Shown here piece by piece: positions 35,971 to 48,355 of a stretch of DNA of 64,000 nt. The notes below the pieces were generated by a model. The model saw only the letters and a list, made by a program, of their open reading frames with translations, searched no databases and was not told the DNA's origin. This DNA is from Epiperipatus broadwayi (Eukaryota; Onychophora; Udeonychophora; Euonychophora; Peripatidae), in the NCBI GenBank assembly GCA_028023455.1, contig JAQFVV010012435.1:870001-934000 (forward strand), given 5' to 3'. Position numbers and translations under genes: made by a program. Every line of letters begins with the position of its first letter. Position 1 is the first letter of the stretch.

Positions 35971-36289
35971 GCATTGGTGCAATAAATAAAAATGTAAAAC
36001 TATATTGTACTTTAAATTGACTGAACACTTATAGTTGATATATATATATATATATATATCACTAGATACTTCTCCTATAAGTTAAAATGTATATCACTTA
36101 TGTATTTATCATATTTAGTATGTGTACATAATAATACATGTATAACTTTTATTATTTTATTTTTAATACTTTTTTTTTTTTCAAATATAAATGTTTCTTT
36201 TGTAATCTATTATGATTTTCTTTCTCATGTTGAAAGCTTTCTTTTCCTAATATTTCTGCATTCTTTTTTCAAATAGTCTCTTATTTTAA

Positions 36290-36630
36290 TAATTTGTATT
36301 AGTCATTTATTAGACTAAAGATTATCCAATAATGAATAATATTTCTGTAGTGCAGTTTTTACTATGCTACTCTCATACAAAGTAGAGAGTGTTTTCTATC
36401 TGTTTTTAACACCTTGGGAGGGATATAATCATAAACATATAACCAGACATGTGAAAAAGATATATGATTCCCAATATACATACTTTGTGCTGAATCATCA
36501 TTCATCAGTTGTCCCAGATGACAATCTCTTACACATATCTACATCATTGTTCAGCATATGTATATATATAGCAAATTACTATAGTTTATTTGATGTGTCA
36601 AACATGCTACCCTCACATCTTTGACACAAA
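36290..36630 (-). repeat. Family A2 hammerhead-containing repeat
   Basis: Minus-strand copy matching 49968-50308 along the unit, including the terminal block with 'acagaaatattatt' near 36345 and the CTTTGAC side near 36620. Confidence 0.75.
36468..36514 (-). ncRNA. Hammerhead ribozyme-like motif (A2, degenerate)
   Basis: On the minus strand: GACAA, CTGATGA (36508-36502), degenerate stem II, CAAAG in place of GAAA, TATGTATA, then TTGGG. Stem I (ACAA/TTGG-type) is still partly pairable. Probably inactive. Confidence 0.5.
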
Positions 36631-38337
36631 TTACTTAATGAAAGTATATTAATAATTTTATTAGTCATATTTTGTGTGGTATTTTCTTTTTGCATCGTAT
36701 TGAATTTATATAGATATGTGTTATGTGTCAGAGTAGAAGAAAATCTGGGATGTAGAATGTCTCAAATCGGTACATTATTCTTGCATTTTTAAAAGTCTGC
36801 TTCTTATTTATAGTTGTAGTTGTGGCAAGTAATTATTTATACAAATGCATTATTTATAGCATATATTAATTCTTTATAATCAAATAATTTTTCCAATTTA
36901 AATGAGGTCTTTATTATGTACTAATCATTCCAACTGCCTATTTGCCTCTGTAAGTTTTCATTCCTTTGTTTTCATTCATGAGTTACAAAAAAATCCTCTA
37001 ATAATATTACAGAATGTAGAGAGATTTGCATGCATTCGAAATTATTTTTAAGATTTTGTATGTTTAAAAAGGTATCATTTTAGAAATTTTTTTTATTCAG
37101 AAGATTGCATAAAATTTATTTTAAATAACACTTACTTACTTATTGACCATTACAGTTGCCTTTGTTACCTCTGTAAAGTGAAAAATTTTGTTTCATTTAT
37201 TTTTACTCCTGAGCTCTAAAAAATTGACATCAAAATGTGTGAAATTTCATCCACGCACTAATGTTTATTTTTTTAAAGTAATTACTCTAACTTTTTGTTT
37301 AACTGCATGTCTGTCTTCTTACTACTGAAAACTGCACTTGTAAATATTGTTTTTCATTAAATATAATAAATGTTTATTTTAAATTTTAATTCAAGTTTTA
37401 ATCAAATCGTTAAATTTAAACAAACTACCATATGAAATATATATATATATACTTTGTATGCATATTTTTTATAATTTCTCTTTATTTTTATAAGTAATTA
37501 TCCTAAGTAAATTAAAATGCTATTAAATTGGAAAATAAATTAATGTCCTCTCATGATCATAATTTAAAACAAGTGAAAGTTTTAAGGTTAATAAGCTGAA
37601 AACTAAACAAAACCCTAAAGTTTTAAACCCATGCTAATTCTTATCATATATACCTCAGTTCTACAGCAAATACAGTCCACTTTTATCATATGGCTGGAAT
37701 GGTTAGTGCACCACCAATATCCCATATCTTTTCATAAGCTTATTTTCACCCTACTGTAGAACCTTCTACTGTAAATTTGAGAAATCAATGGACACCAGAT
37801 GTTCTAGTTCTATAAAATCCCCCAACTCCAAATCTCATACATGAAAAATGTTAAGAATAATTCTCATCACTTCTTTTCAGAGCTATCTGTTGAAAGCACG
37901 AATCATCAATGCATATTAGATTGTAGTCACAAAATAAACTTTGAACAATCATACTATAAAAATGAAATATTCATACTACAGTCATCTGAAGTAATGGATG
38001 CATTTAAACCCTGAATTAAGTATTTCCTAGTCTCAATACAACCCTAAACCAATCACCATATTTTTTTTTTATTATCCAGATAATTAGCGTGAAATTTAAA
38101 AACATCCTAGTTTGAAAGACTTCAATCTAGTCTAAAGCCATATATTGTCAACTTGAGTAATCAATAATTTCTAAATGTGCAAGCTTATTAAGCCAGGGTG
38201 TTTTAAAAGTAACTGGATAATTAAAAAAAAATAAAAGTCGACTTCTAGATGAAATCCAGACACATCATTTCCAATGTGCTTCCTAAGAAATAAGATAGCT
38301 AGTAGCTATTTTATTTTGTCAGTGTGTATAGAATAGC
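36631..38337. other. Non-coding AT-rich stretch
   Basis: No gene recognised. 37640-38200 is slightly less AT-rich but unidentified. Confidence 0.45.
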
Positions 38338-38339
38338 AC

Positions 38340-38652
38340 TACTTACATGGAGAGTTTTGCCTGTTTAATAACAGTTATTAGAGATACCATGTAATGTTTA
38401 GTGGGTGAAAATATTGTGTTTTCAATTTCATTCTCATAGTTTTGTAGTTATTCAGGGATAAAAAATGGCTGCTGGAGGATTGCATTAGATCCTAAGATCT
38501 AGGTGCAGTGCTCTCAGATCCAAGGCTCCTCACTGATGAAGGCCACAAGTCAGAAAATAGTCTGGGGATATTGGATGAGTATGCACTAGATGGGGATTTT
38601 ATGCACAAGTCTTCTGGAATCCATTGATTGGAGAGTTTTGCCTGTTTAAATC
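38340..38652 (+). repeat. Family B unit with repeated ends (unit plus partial)
   Basis: The unit-end sequence GGAGAGTTTTGCCTGTTTA occurs at both edges (38349-38367 and 38630-38648), 281 bp apart. The copy therefore begins with the end of a preceding unit, as expected for a dimeric or circular template. The body matches the minus-strand copy at 44810-45080, including 'tggctgctggagga' and the ribozyme. Confidence 0.8.
38527..38568 (+). ncRNA. Hammerhead ribozyme (B)
   Basis: Stem I 5' arm TCCTCA (38527-38532), CTGATGA (38533-38539), stem II GGC/GTC-like hairpin, GAAA (38553-38556), short stem III ending AGT (one change from palindromic ACTAGT), C (38562), and stem I 3' arm TGGGGA (38563-38568), which pairs with TCCTCA with one G-U. 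The cleavage triplet is GTC. All invariant core bases are present. Confidence 0.7.
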
Positions 38653-38654
38653 CA

Positions 38655-40375
38655 AAGCTTAATGGCAACTCATATTCATTTATTCTTTCTATAACTTCTC
38701 TCAATACCTGGATATGATCTACTGTACTAAAATCACTTTTAAATCCAGCTTGTTCTCTTGGTTGATGGAAATTTAATGTTCTCTATAGACAACTTGTACT
38801 TATCTTGGTAAAATTTTTGTATAAAACTAATAAAAGTCTGATAGGTCTGTAATTTTTAATATCTTTTTCACCTTTTTAAAATATTAATATTAATACTGCA
38901 TTCTTCCAATCATCTGGTACATCCTTATCATTTAAACACTTGGTATATAATTTTGCTAAAAAAAAATTCTATTTCTTCATCTGCTTTTTTTAATATATCA
39001 ATTATAATTCCATCATTACCTGGAGCCTTTCCTTTCTTCATACATTTAATTGCATGTCTCACTTCTTCATTTAAAATTCTGGGAATTTCAGAAGATATAA
39101 TAGATATAGGAGGTACTTATTCTTTATTGCTATATAATTCTCGATAGAAGTCTTTTACCCATTTCATGATGTCATCTCTCTTTTTAGTAATAGTTTCCAT
39201 CTTTTTTCCTTATTGCAGATATAAATTTCCTACCAATACCAAAATGTTGTTTTACACTCTTGAGACTTTTATTCTCTTCTATAATACTCCTTGCTAGTTC
39301 ACAATTATACTTTCTTATATCATTTTCAACTTTTTTCCATATCATTTTACAGAATTCGCGGTATTCAATCCTTTCTAATGCATCATTTTTGTATATTTTC
39401 ATATTTCTTCTTTTTGTAATAAATTCTCTCATCACAGTAGAAATCATATTGGTCAATTGCTGCTTTTTTCTACCAGCTATCTTTGTTTCAGTTTTTAAAA
39501 GTGTATCAATCATTCAAATCTGAATCATGTTCAAAATCTACTAATACTTGAAACTGATTTGTAAATTTTAATTTAAATTCATTAGAGTGTTTCTGAAGAT
39601 TAGGAATACCAACTGTAAATATTGTTTTTCTTAATATTTTTTGTCTCTCTAGTTTTGCATTAACATGTATCTTAAATCTTACTAATCGATGATCACTTCC
39701 TGTGTTAAATTTACTAAGAACATTACAATCTTGAAATATGTATTTTCTGTTAGTCAAAATATAATCCAATTCTGCTGTACTTTCATTTGGATGCTTCTAT
39801 ATCCATTTCCTTTTAACATTTGTCTCAAAAAAACAAATTCATAATATAAAGTTTTTCTTTTTCTGCAAACTCCACAAGTCTATGTCCTCTCTCATTTCTA
39901 TTACCATAACCAAAATTACCTACAGCACTTTCATCTTTCATTTGTTTACCAATTCTAGCATTAAAGTCTCCCATAACAATTTTAAAATGGTGTTTACTCT
40001 GATCAAAAGCCTTTTGTACATCTATATAAAAATCTTCTACTACTTCATCACTATGAGAACTTGTTGGGGCATAAACCTGAATCATCTGCTATTAAGTTAT
40101 GTAACTAATCTTGCCACTCTGTCTGATATACCATCAATCTCCCCAATGTTGTTTTTCCACATTTTATTTATAATGAATTCTACTCCACTTGTACTTTTAA
40201 TATTTGTGCCTTTATAGTAGAGTACACATCCACTTTTTAAATCAATTGTCTCTTCATCTATTCTTCTAACTTCACAATGTCAAATAATGTCACATTTAAT
40301 ATAAGACAGTTCTTCTTCTAATTCTTGCAATCTTTCTTCACTCGAAAATGATCTACAGTTGTAATCCATGAGTTA
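38655..40375 (-). pseudogene. RTE-type LINE, copy R3 (3' half missing)
   Basis: The best-preserved RTE copy. Endonuclease start MDYNCRSFSSEERLQELEEE near 40365; core QVYAPTSSHSDEVVEDFY and VMGDFNARIG (39825-40085), the AP-endonuclease-like domain that nicks target DNA; NTGSDHRLVRFKIHV (39506-39769) with the catalytic SDH; the linker (39184-39513); and the RT start down to HIQVLREVIERINEY (38655-38760). It ends where the family B copy begins, so the RT palm is absent. Single-base indels break it into pieces. Confidence 0.88.
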
Positions 40376-42654
40376 CAAAAACATTTTCAAGTGAAGACAA
40401 TTAATAAAGATACAAAACAACTGGTAGATTTTGTATTATGACTCAGAATCTAGATATGCCCGCATCTTAAAATTTTGTAGTGAATATATAAACAATCTTG
40501 CTTCATTACACATGAATTGATTCAGTTAATAGCACTGCAGTAATCTTGGAAAGTAAATCAGAAAGGGTAAATAAAAAAGGAGAAAGAATCTTTGATTTGT
40601 ATATCTGGATAACCCAAATACAAAAAAAAAAAAAACAGTTTTCCAGTAGCTCTTTGAAGACTAAAGAATTTTCCATCTTCATTTCTATCAATCAATAATA
40701 AATGAGACAATATCATTCAACAAGCTTATTGTCTATTAAATGATGAGAATTCTACTGATTTCACATTCTTGTTTAACTTTCTAGTTAAAAATAGTTAAAT
40801 TAATTAACTAATACAAATCAATATATAATAGTCAGATAAGTTGATTATAGACTGATCTAAAAGAAAAATTTATTTGGAACTTGGAAAAAAGTGCGTATTC
40901 AAACTCTAGACTCAATAGTCATGGCCTTTTTAATAATATGTGATAGTTAAATTTATTATTGATTAAGAATACAGAAGTAATTTGAAGAGTGAATGAAGGC
41001 AGTATTCAGAAGACTGGGCTAATTGCTTTATGGTGAGAACTTGTCAGTTTTCAATTCTTGTTTTACTTTCTAATTAAGAATGACTTCATACCAGTTTACT
41101 GACAAACATTGGTTGGTAGCCTTAATACGTTAAATCCACTATCTTTAAGAAAAATGACAAGCCTATTGAAAAAAAATCATATTTTGTGGAATCAGATTTG
41201 AAGCCAGATTGTAGGTATGATCAGCTAATGCACCACTTTCGTACCAAAATACTTTTTGATCTGCATATATTTCATAGAAAAAAATGAATATTCAAATTTA
41301 CAGATCACTTTTAATCTATATCTTATTTGATTATTTCGTTTTTTCACTAACAGAACGATTTAATTTTTTCTAGGAGCATATTTAGCTCAGTGAAACAAAT
41401 ATTAAACTTTCTTCGTTTTTTTTTTTTTAATTAAATGATAATACTTACATTCCAATCGCTTTGTCCATCCCCTCCACCTCACTGTCTGAATTCATATTGA
41501 TTTTCATTTAAAAACTTATCTAAGTTTATTACAAATCATCCCCTTTAAGTTCTCATGTTATTGGTTGCGTAAAAACTTCAATGAATTGCTTTGAAGTCTT
41601 CATATTTTATGGCATTAAGTTATATATTTTTTATAGAAATTGTTAATTTTTGAAAGAAAATCTTAGGAACCACTCATCTGAGTCATAAATTACTTTGTAA
41701 ATATTAACTAATTCATTCAAACGCTTCTTCTCATTGTGTCAACAATACGAAGAGGATTTCATTAACTTCAAGGGTTTTTTTCTTTCTTTTTTTTCCTCTT
41801 CATCTCAAGTACAACTTCTATGATTGTATAATCTATTTCATTCCGATCTTCTTTAGTGACTTCTTCAGTTAAAAATAATGAAGACAATACAAATTCTATC
41901 ATAAAAATTACATGAGCACACACGCACATATATATAATAGACTATACGGAAATGATTATAGAGCAATAATAATCTTCATCCTGAACCTACTAAGAGCTAA
42001 GGTTCTCCGAAATGTGTCATAAAGAGGTCATTTGCCTCTTTGAAGTAAGTGATATTTGCAACAAACAATCTCATCCACACATGAACCCAAGGAATGCAGG
42101 TATGTGTGGGACATTCGCACTCAGTAGAATCAAGATTTATTGATCCTTGTGTAACAAATAGAACATGAAATAAATGTAGTAAATAAATAAAAACTCTGGA
42201 ATAAATGTTAAAATATTCAAAATACTAATATATACTATTTTATTAATTTAAAGCCAAATTCGATTCCGTATTCATAATCCAAATGTGTACCGTTTGTTTA
42301 ATACTAGAACAACATATACGGTTGAATCGAATATTGATTAAAATTTGCATAAAATTAACAATAGTATAATTAATTATACATTTATTATTGAGTGACAGTA
42401 GTCATACTCTACTACTGTTTCAAACTAAGCAGGGTAATTTAGAATAATACTAACATTGCATCTTTGCCAATAAATTATATATAGCTAAATATTTTAATAA
42501 TAATTCTATTGTGTGAAATAAATATCACCATAACTAAAATATTTATTTTTCTTAACTAAATAGACATCGGTAAATAATTTATTACATTTATTTCTCCTAT
42601 TCTATCACGTGTGCGCGCACACACGCACACACACTTCAAACTCACAAATAAAAA
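40376..42654. other. Non-coding AT-rich stretch
   Basis: Mostly unidentified. 41960-42130 is less AT-rich and unidentified. A CA-type microsatellite lies at about 42608-42633. Confidence 0.45.
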
Positions 42655-42775
42655 ATATCTGGAAAAGATAAATAATCCCCAAGAGGCATTTCTAGCCTTC
42701 TTCAGTTGCCCCAGGTTTTAATCTCTCACGTTTCCATCATCTTGTAGATTAAATTATAGTAATTTAAACAAATTT
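42655..42775 (-). repeat. Family A fragment with degenerate ribozyme
   Basis: On the minus strand: GGGGCAA, CTGAAGA, a shrunken stem II, GAAA, then CTTGGGGATTATTTATC. The blocks around the core match A1 and A2. Stem II is largely deleted. Confidence 0.55.
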
Positions 42776-42984
42776 TATAATTATTTAGTATGTGTTAATC
42801 ACTACTATTTAATCCTACCCCTTCCCAAAAGGAAGAACATTTTAAGTTTTGCCAAAGTGCAAAAATAAATAGGTAAACAACAACCATTTACTTATCTCTT
42901 TTACATAATAAGCCTGTGTGTTTTGGTTATTACATAATAGAGGTGTTTCCCATCCCTTGTATATGTATTAAATGGATTATGTCC

Positions 42985-43365
42985 TGTACATGAGGGGTCA
43001 CATTGACCTTAGGTCAACATGGGTGTGACAAGAATCTTAGCCTCAGGGTGGCCTTTGAGCATTCCACCATCAGATTTTCAATTGGATGGACAGTTGAAGA
43101 GTTGGAGTGTGGAGTAGATTGAAGCCTGTTCGTTAAAGTATGAGAATTGGCTATCATAATATATATCTGAGCACTTATAGCATATATTTAGAGATGGTAA
43201 TCTGGACCAACTGTTGATTGCTGGTTTAGCATGAAATACGTATATTGGTGATTATTTATCTTTTCAACATATATGTGTTCAAGTGTATCAATGTTATGAG
43301 ATAGTGTGGAGAGTGGTCGGTCATGTGAAAGTCTGTGCTCATATACCCTATATATTAAAAAATTA
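42985..43365 (+). repeat. Family A1 hammerhead-containing repeat
   Basis: Near full-length plus-strand copy of the A1 unit, from TGAGGGGTCACATTGACC to the CCCTATATATT end. It matches 17346-17705 and, inverted, 13868-14135. Confidence 0.85.
43206..43249 (+). ncRNA. Hammerhead ribozyme-like motif (A1)
   Basis: ACCAA (43206-43210), CTGTTGA (one change from CTGATGA), stem II TTGCTGGTTTAGCAT, GAAA (43233-43236), stem III TACGTAT (with the preceding A an 8-nt palindrome), A (43244), and TTGGT (43245-43249) pairing perfectly with ACCAA. Only the A of CUGA is lost. Confidence 0.7.
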
Positions 43366-43369
43366 ATGT

Positions 43370-44340
43370 AAAAATTTTAAAGTAAATTTATTGATTGATA
43401 AAAATTTAGGCCGGTTGTATTTAAAAAGTGACGGATCCATGACCTGCTCTTCAAATATAACTTCCTTTTTCTCACATTATAGGCATAAATTTTTTCTCAG
43501 GTAGCTTATCAATAGCCATTCATCTAGCAATTCTAATATTAGTCAGGCAATGGGTGTCTACCTTTCTCTGGCTAAAGAATAAAACAAAACCTTAAACTTT
43601 CCCAGATAGGAAATAATAGCTTCCTTTTCACTGATTTTTTTTTTTTTAAAAAATTGGAAAAGCTCTTGCCATGCAGTGGATCATTTATAGTCTGGTTTAT
43701 CTTATTAATCTTATTGTTGTCCAAATTTCCCTCTCCTATTCTGAATAGATTTTGTCATCTTTTAAAATATTTTTTCAATAATTATGACATCTTGACAATA
43801 AGCATATTATAAAAAGGTAGAATTTTTTAACAGATAGAAATTACAAAGCTGTGAACTTAGGGTAATAAATAGTTCAACTGTTTGTTCAGCTTTATTTTGT
43901 AATACATCTTGCAGAATCTAAAACTAACAGTGACTCTCAAGTAAAATCTAAATAATGTATAGTTTATAAGTTAATTTTGATCTGTTGCACTAAATGTATT
44001 CATCATACCTATAGATTATAAATGTTAAAAGGATAAGAAATGATAAATTACTTGCATTTTATAGCAATGTTTTTTTTATTAAGATGTTTCTCTTAGCAAT
44101 TTCAACCATTTAACAATCTTCTTCAGAATTCTTTTTTTTTTTTCAATAAATAAATAATATATAAGACTATAACCCCAAGTCTATGTGCCTAAATGTGACA
44201 TAAATTTATAAAATACCATTGAAAAGAAAACAGAATTCTAAAAAAGTATTTTTGGACATCAAAACTGTCAGAAAAAAATATTATAGTAAAAAGGTTCACC
44301 AAAAAGACAAGGATAGTACAGAATTTATTAATTGTCCTTC
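43370..44340. other. Non-coding AT-rich stretch
   Basis: Nothing identified beyond homopolymer runs. Confidence 0.45.
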
Positions 44341-44344
44341 TTGA

Positions 44345-44462
44345 TTTAGTGCAGTGATAGAATGATAGATTTAGGAGCTCAAAGTCTATAAATCAACTCC
44401 AGGTCAGTTATTTCCAGTGCTCAAACATCTTATAAACTTCCAAGCAATAAATCATTTCACTA
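44345..44462 (+). repeat. tRNA-derived SINE, family T
   Basis: Diverged tRNA-like head then the 'ctcaaacatcttataaactt' tail shared with the other T copies. Confidence 0.6.
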
Positions 44463-44809
44463 TTTTTATATCTATTAATATACTAAATATATAAGCAATG
44501 CTGAAAGTGAATTAGATAGCTTTAAAAGTAAAGACTTAAAATAAATTATCCAAATATTATAGGTTTTTTAAAAATTGTAAACTATCATGTTTTCCTCAAA
44601 ATAAAATGCTGTCTTGTATTAATTTTTGCTCTAAAACACATTCTATGGCTTATTTTTAGGAGATATCATTTTTTTATGCACAACAATCTACATTTATTTA
44701 TGTACAAGAATCTATATTTATTCAAAAATTAATATACAAAATTTTACCTTTATTCAAATATTATTTTTTTAAAATCTATTACAGTACCTATTATGGTATC
44801 AAATGTTAA

Positions 44810-45080
44810 TAAACAAGGCAAAACTCTCCATACAGTAATGCCACCCTGTACCAACCAGAGTAATCAATAGATGCCAGAAGGCTTGTGCATAAAATCCCTA
44901 TCTAGTGCCTACTCATCCAATATCCCCAGACTATATTCTGGCTTGTGGCCTTCATCAGTGAGGAGCCTTGGATCTGAGAGCACTGCACCTAGATCTTAGG
45001 ATCTAATGCAACTCTTCAGCAGCCACCGTTTAACTCTACTTAACTAGAAAACTATGAGAATGAAATTGAAAACACAATAT
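44810..45080 (-). repeat. Family B repeat (minus-oriented partner of a facing pair)
   Basis: Minus-strand copy starting with the unit end (GCAAAACTCTCCATACAGTA at 44819) and running through the ribozyme to the 'caatattttcaat' block. It faces the plus-strand copy at 45130-45300. Confidence 0.85.
44923..44964 (-). ncRNA. Hammerhead ribozyme-like motif (B)
   Basis: On the minus strand: TCCTCA (44964-44959), CTGATGA (44958-44952), stem II GGC-CACAA-GCC, GAAT in place of GAAA, TAGTC, TGGGGA. Stem I is preserved. The changed GAAA predicts inactivity. Confidence 0.6.
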
Positions 45081-45129
45081 TTTCAATCTAAGCTCAATAG
45101 CTTATATAATCATATGGGTCTGAACTCAG

Positions 45130-45300
45130 TTCAGATCCAAGGCTTCTCACTGACAAAGGCCACAAGCCAGAAACTAGTCTGGAGATATTGGATGAGTAGG
45201 CACTAGATAGGGATTTTATGCACAAGCCTTCTGGCATCTATTGATTACACTGATTGGCATAGGGTGGCACTACTGTATGGAGAGTTTTGCCTTGTTTATT
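45130..45300 (+). repeat. Family B repeat (plus-oriented partner)
   Basis: Plus-strand copy from CAGATCCAAGGCTTCTCAC to the unit end GGAGAGTTTTGCCT. Unit-5'-like sequence continues to about 45350 ('gatcatgtgatgtttagtgg'), again a unit plus a partial next unit. Confidence 0.8.
45144..45186 (+). ncRNA. Hammerhead ribozyme-like motif (B, mutated)
   Basis: TTCTCA, CTGACAA (core G changed to A), stem II GGC-CACAA-GCC, GAAA, CTAGTC, TGGAGA. Stem I is still pairable (TTCTCA/TGGAGA-type). Core mutation predicts inactivity. Confidence 0.55.
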
Positions 45301-45349
45301 AATAATTATGTGCTAGTATTAGAGATAGTGATCATGTGATGTTTAGTGG

Positions 45350-47289
45350 CTTAAATCAAATGTTACAGTAATTGAAGAATTATGAGATACATGGCAAAAA
45401 ATTGCAGGTAATACAATTCTGAAATCATTTCATTATTTCACACATGGATATTATTTTAAGCATATCTGTTATAGCACATGATTTGTATACTAATGAAGTT
45501 AGTAATTCCAAAATGTAAACCCTTCTATATAACTTTCGTTTTAGAAAAAAAAAAATCGAATGCATTTGACAATATATTTTCCTACCATCAAAAGTTCACA
45601 TGTGTTGTGCCTGCATTCTGAATGGTTATTTGGCAGTGTTATATCTTAGAGCTTCTTAACATTGCCAGAGTGGCACTGCTGTGATTTTACCAAAACATAT
45701 TTGCAACAGAGAAATAACGTATGTACAGGATTTTCTTTCTCTTTCTAATTAGGACTTATTTTCAGGGCAGGGCTTATATTACAAACATACTAAAAAATAT
45801 AATGCCAGGGCTTATTTTCTGGTTAGGTCTTATTTTTGGAAAAACATGGCATTGCCAATGACAAAACGCAATATATATATTCTGAATTTAGTATGAAAGA
45901 TTAAATAACTTATTTATTCATTCATTAATTACATGGATTTTCTTCCACAAATATTTTTTTAAATTCTGTAGAGATTGTATAAAAGAGAAACTCAGTAGTG
46001 TCTTTACAAACTCCTTTAGTTTTGTCATTTTATGCATTGATTGGACATTTATTAGCTATGTAGGTTATGGTCAGGGTATGGTTATAATTGCATAATTCAA
46101 AAATGATTACATTCATTATTAAATCATATATATTTAGTGTCCATGATTGATCTGGAGCCGGTAAAAAAAAGATTCTAATAATGTTTAGAAAAATCAAGCT
46201 GGACTTACTGCTGAATTCAGAAAAAAAAAAATATCTGGGGACATAAAACAAAAATCCCATTTTATATACCATAATTGTTCAGTTGTTTAAAATGTGTGTG
46301 TGCGTGGTTTTTTTTTTTTTTTTGATAAATGTTCAAAAAGTTCCCAAGTAGATAAGTCATAAAATTATGTCTTGAATCATAAATAATAAATATTCTTAAA
46401 GAAAACTAACTAACTTATTTTTCTATCTTCAAAAAGTGTTTGTAAATTTTTCTCAGCTATATCAGTTTATAAGTTATTCCCTAATATTATATATAAACAG
46501 GAAGACAACATTTAAAGTGCATGATTTCAGGAAAAAATAAAAATTTTAGATTATTATTAATCTATGTTATTGTTGCTTAGTTAAAGAATTTTTTTCTATT
46601 ATAAAATGAACTTTCATAAATTACATATTAGAGATTTCCAATTATTCTCTTTGAAAATTATTATTTTTTAAACATAATAAGAACAACAAACTAGTACGAA
46701 CCTAATTAAGTAAAGTAAACTTATTCATTTAATAAACTGAAAACATTTCCATGCAACTTAATAACATTTTATTAATAGAAGTTGATGTTTATTATTTAAA
46801 TTGCTGGATATTTATTTTATATTATCGCAATAATAACTCAATTTGAACATAGATATTAAATTCAGTATCAGCTTATTTAATAATTGCAGTATTAAAATTC
46901 TGGAAATAGTCTTAAAAAAAATTAAATTTATATACCTGTTTTTTAAAAGAAGTTAGACTTTTTTACTGAGTATATATAAAGTCACATGCCTACTATGTCT
47001 ACAATCTGAGTTTGAATACAGGAATAACATAATTTTTTCACACAGACAAACCATAACCAATTCATACAATTATCTACTATTGGTCAGTAAATGGGTATCT
47101 AGATATTTAGCTTGAAAGTAAAAACAAAAAAAAATCTGCATATTGGCAAAACCAGTGAGCATTAAGATCTATTGGAGAAATTCTTTTTCTGAAGTAGTAT
47201 GTTTAAAAGATATTTTGCTTTACTATTATTATATATTTTGTTTGAGTAATACAAATCTACTGAGTCATCATAGGCAATTCTCCCTGCAT
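45350..47289. other. Non-coding stretch with an unidentified repeat-like motif
   Basis: At 45745-45860 the phrase GGGCTTATTTTC recurs in variants, and a similar inverted motif lies at 44600-44665; this looks like terminal sequence of a non-autonomous DNA transposon but could not be assigned. The rest is unidentified. Confidence 0.35.
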
Positions 47290-47400
47290 TGTTTAGAGAA
47301 ATATAGAATAGTGGATACAGGAGTTCAAGATCTATGGATCAAAATTTCAGTCCATCACTTCTGGTAGTCAAACTTCATTAAAACTCCAAACAATAATCTA
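47290..47400 (+). repeat. tRNA-derived SINE, family T (diverged)
   Basis: Tail 'gtagtcaaacttcattaaaa' and 'ctccaaacaataat' as in other T copies, with a tRNA-like head. Confidence 0.55.
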
Positions 47401-47717
47401 CTTTGTAATTTCTACTATTGGCACTGACTCATAAAATGGAAGATATAAAAATCATTGCACATGAATGAAACTTCATTTTATAATACATTGGATAGTTTAA
47501 CTAAAATGATTTTCAGTAGTATGATATTATAGAGTATACGACTGCACTGCTGTCACTTTTGCTTTTTTTAATTTTTTTGTATCTTTCTATAATATTATTT
47601 TGACAGTTATGTATTCATTTGGTGATAGATATTAGAATTTAAAAAAATATCAGTTTATTAGTTCAAAATAAAATCTGAAGATGTCACTGTTACACAAAGC
47701 AAATATAATTTAAATCG

Positions 47718-48355
47718 GTATATTTAGACAAAAGATGGAATGATTGTGTTAAGAGGATTGTTGAGTGTTATAGTGGTAAGGAATGGGATAAAAGAATAGA
47801 TTTATTGATAAAGAATAGGTAGTTAGAAAGATGGAGGACTAGTATGGAGAGTAAAAAGAGTTTAAACATATATAGAAATAAATAGAATATTAGGTGTGAG
47901 TTAATATATGATAATAGTAAGGAAAGTAGTTTATTGTTTAAGGCTCAAATGGGATCTTTAGCAATAAGAGAATATATATGTAAGTGGAAAAATATGGGTA
48001 ATTTAGTCTGTAAATTATGTAAGGAAGGAAGAGAAAATATTAGTCATCTGTTAATTGAATGTAAATGCTTGAAAACAGAAACGGCACATATAATGAAGTT
48101 ATGGAAGAATAAATATGAAAAAAATGATTATACAGAAAGTGGATTATTGTTTTTTATGCTGGGTTTGGAAAAATATAAAGGGGATTTAGATATAAAGCCC
48201 ATAGAGTTGACAAAAATTATGTTGTGGAAATGGGATGGAGCAGAATATGGGAAAACTTAGACTGGAATGGAAAATAAAGTGGCTAACAGGTTTTTCTGGG
48301 CATAATTGTTGAGAGATTAAGGAGAAGCTACAGTACATCACATCACATTACAAAT
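47718..48355 (+). mobile_element. LINE family N, 3' fragment (copy 2)
   Basis: A second copy of the 12395-13076 fragment. The open piece 47934-48260 encodes the zinc-binding RT tail (CKLCKEGRENISHLLIEC) and the conserved ESGLLFFMLGLEKYKG end. It begins at essentially the same family position as copy 1, and ends with a CATCACATCACATT tail. Confidence 0.78.

Noticed and set aside
40506-40691. 61-residue minus-strand ORF as a possible LINE piece
   Set aside because: It contains a homopolymer-derived Phe run and could not be aligned to any of the LINE families in the window.
46030-46272. 80-residue minus-strand ORF
   Set aside because: Hydrophobic low-complexity translation of AT-rich DNA with no recognisable motif or splice context.
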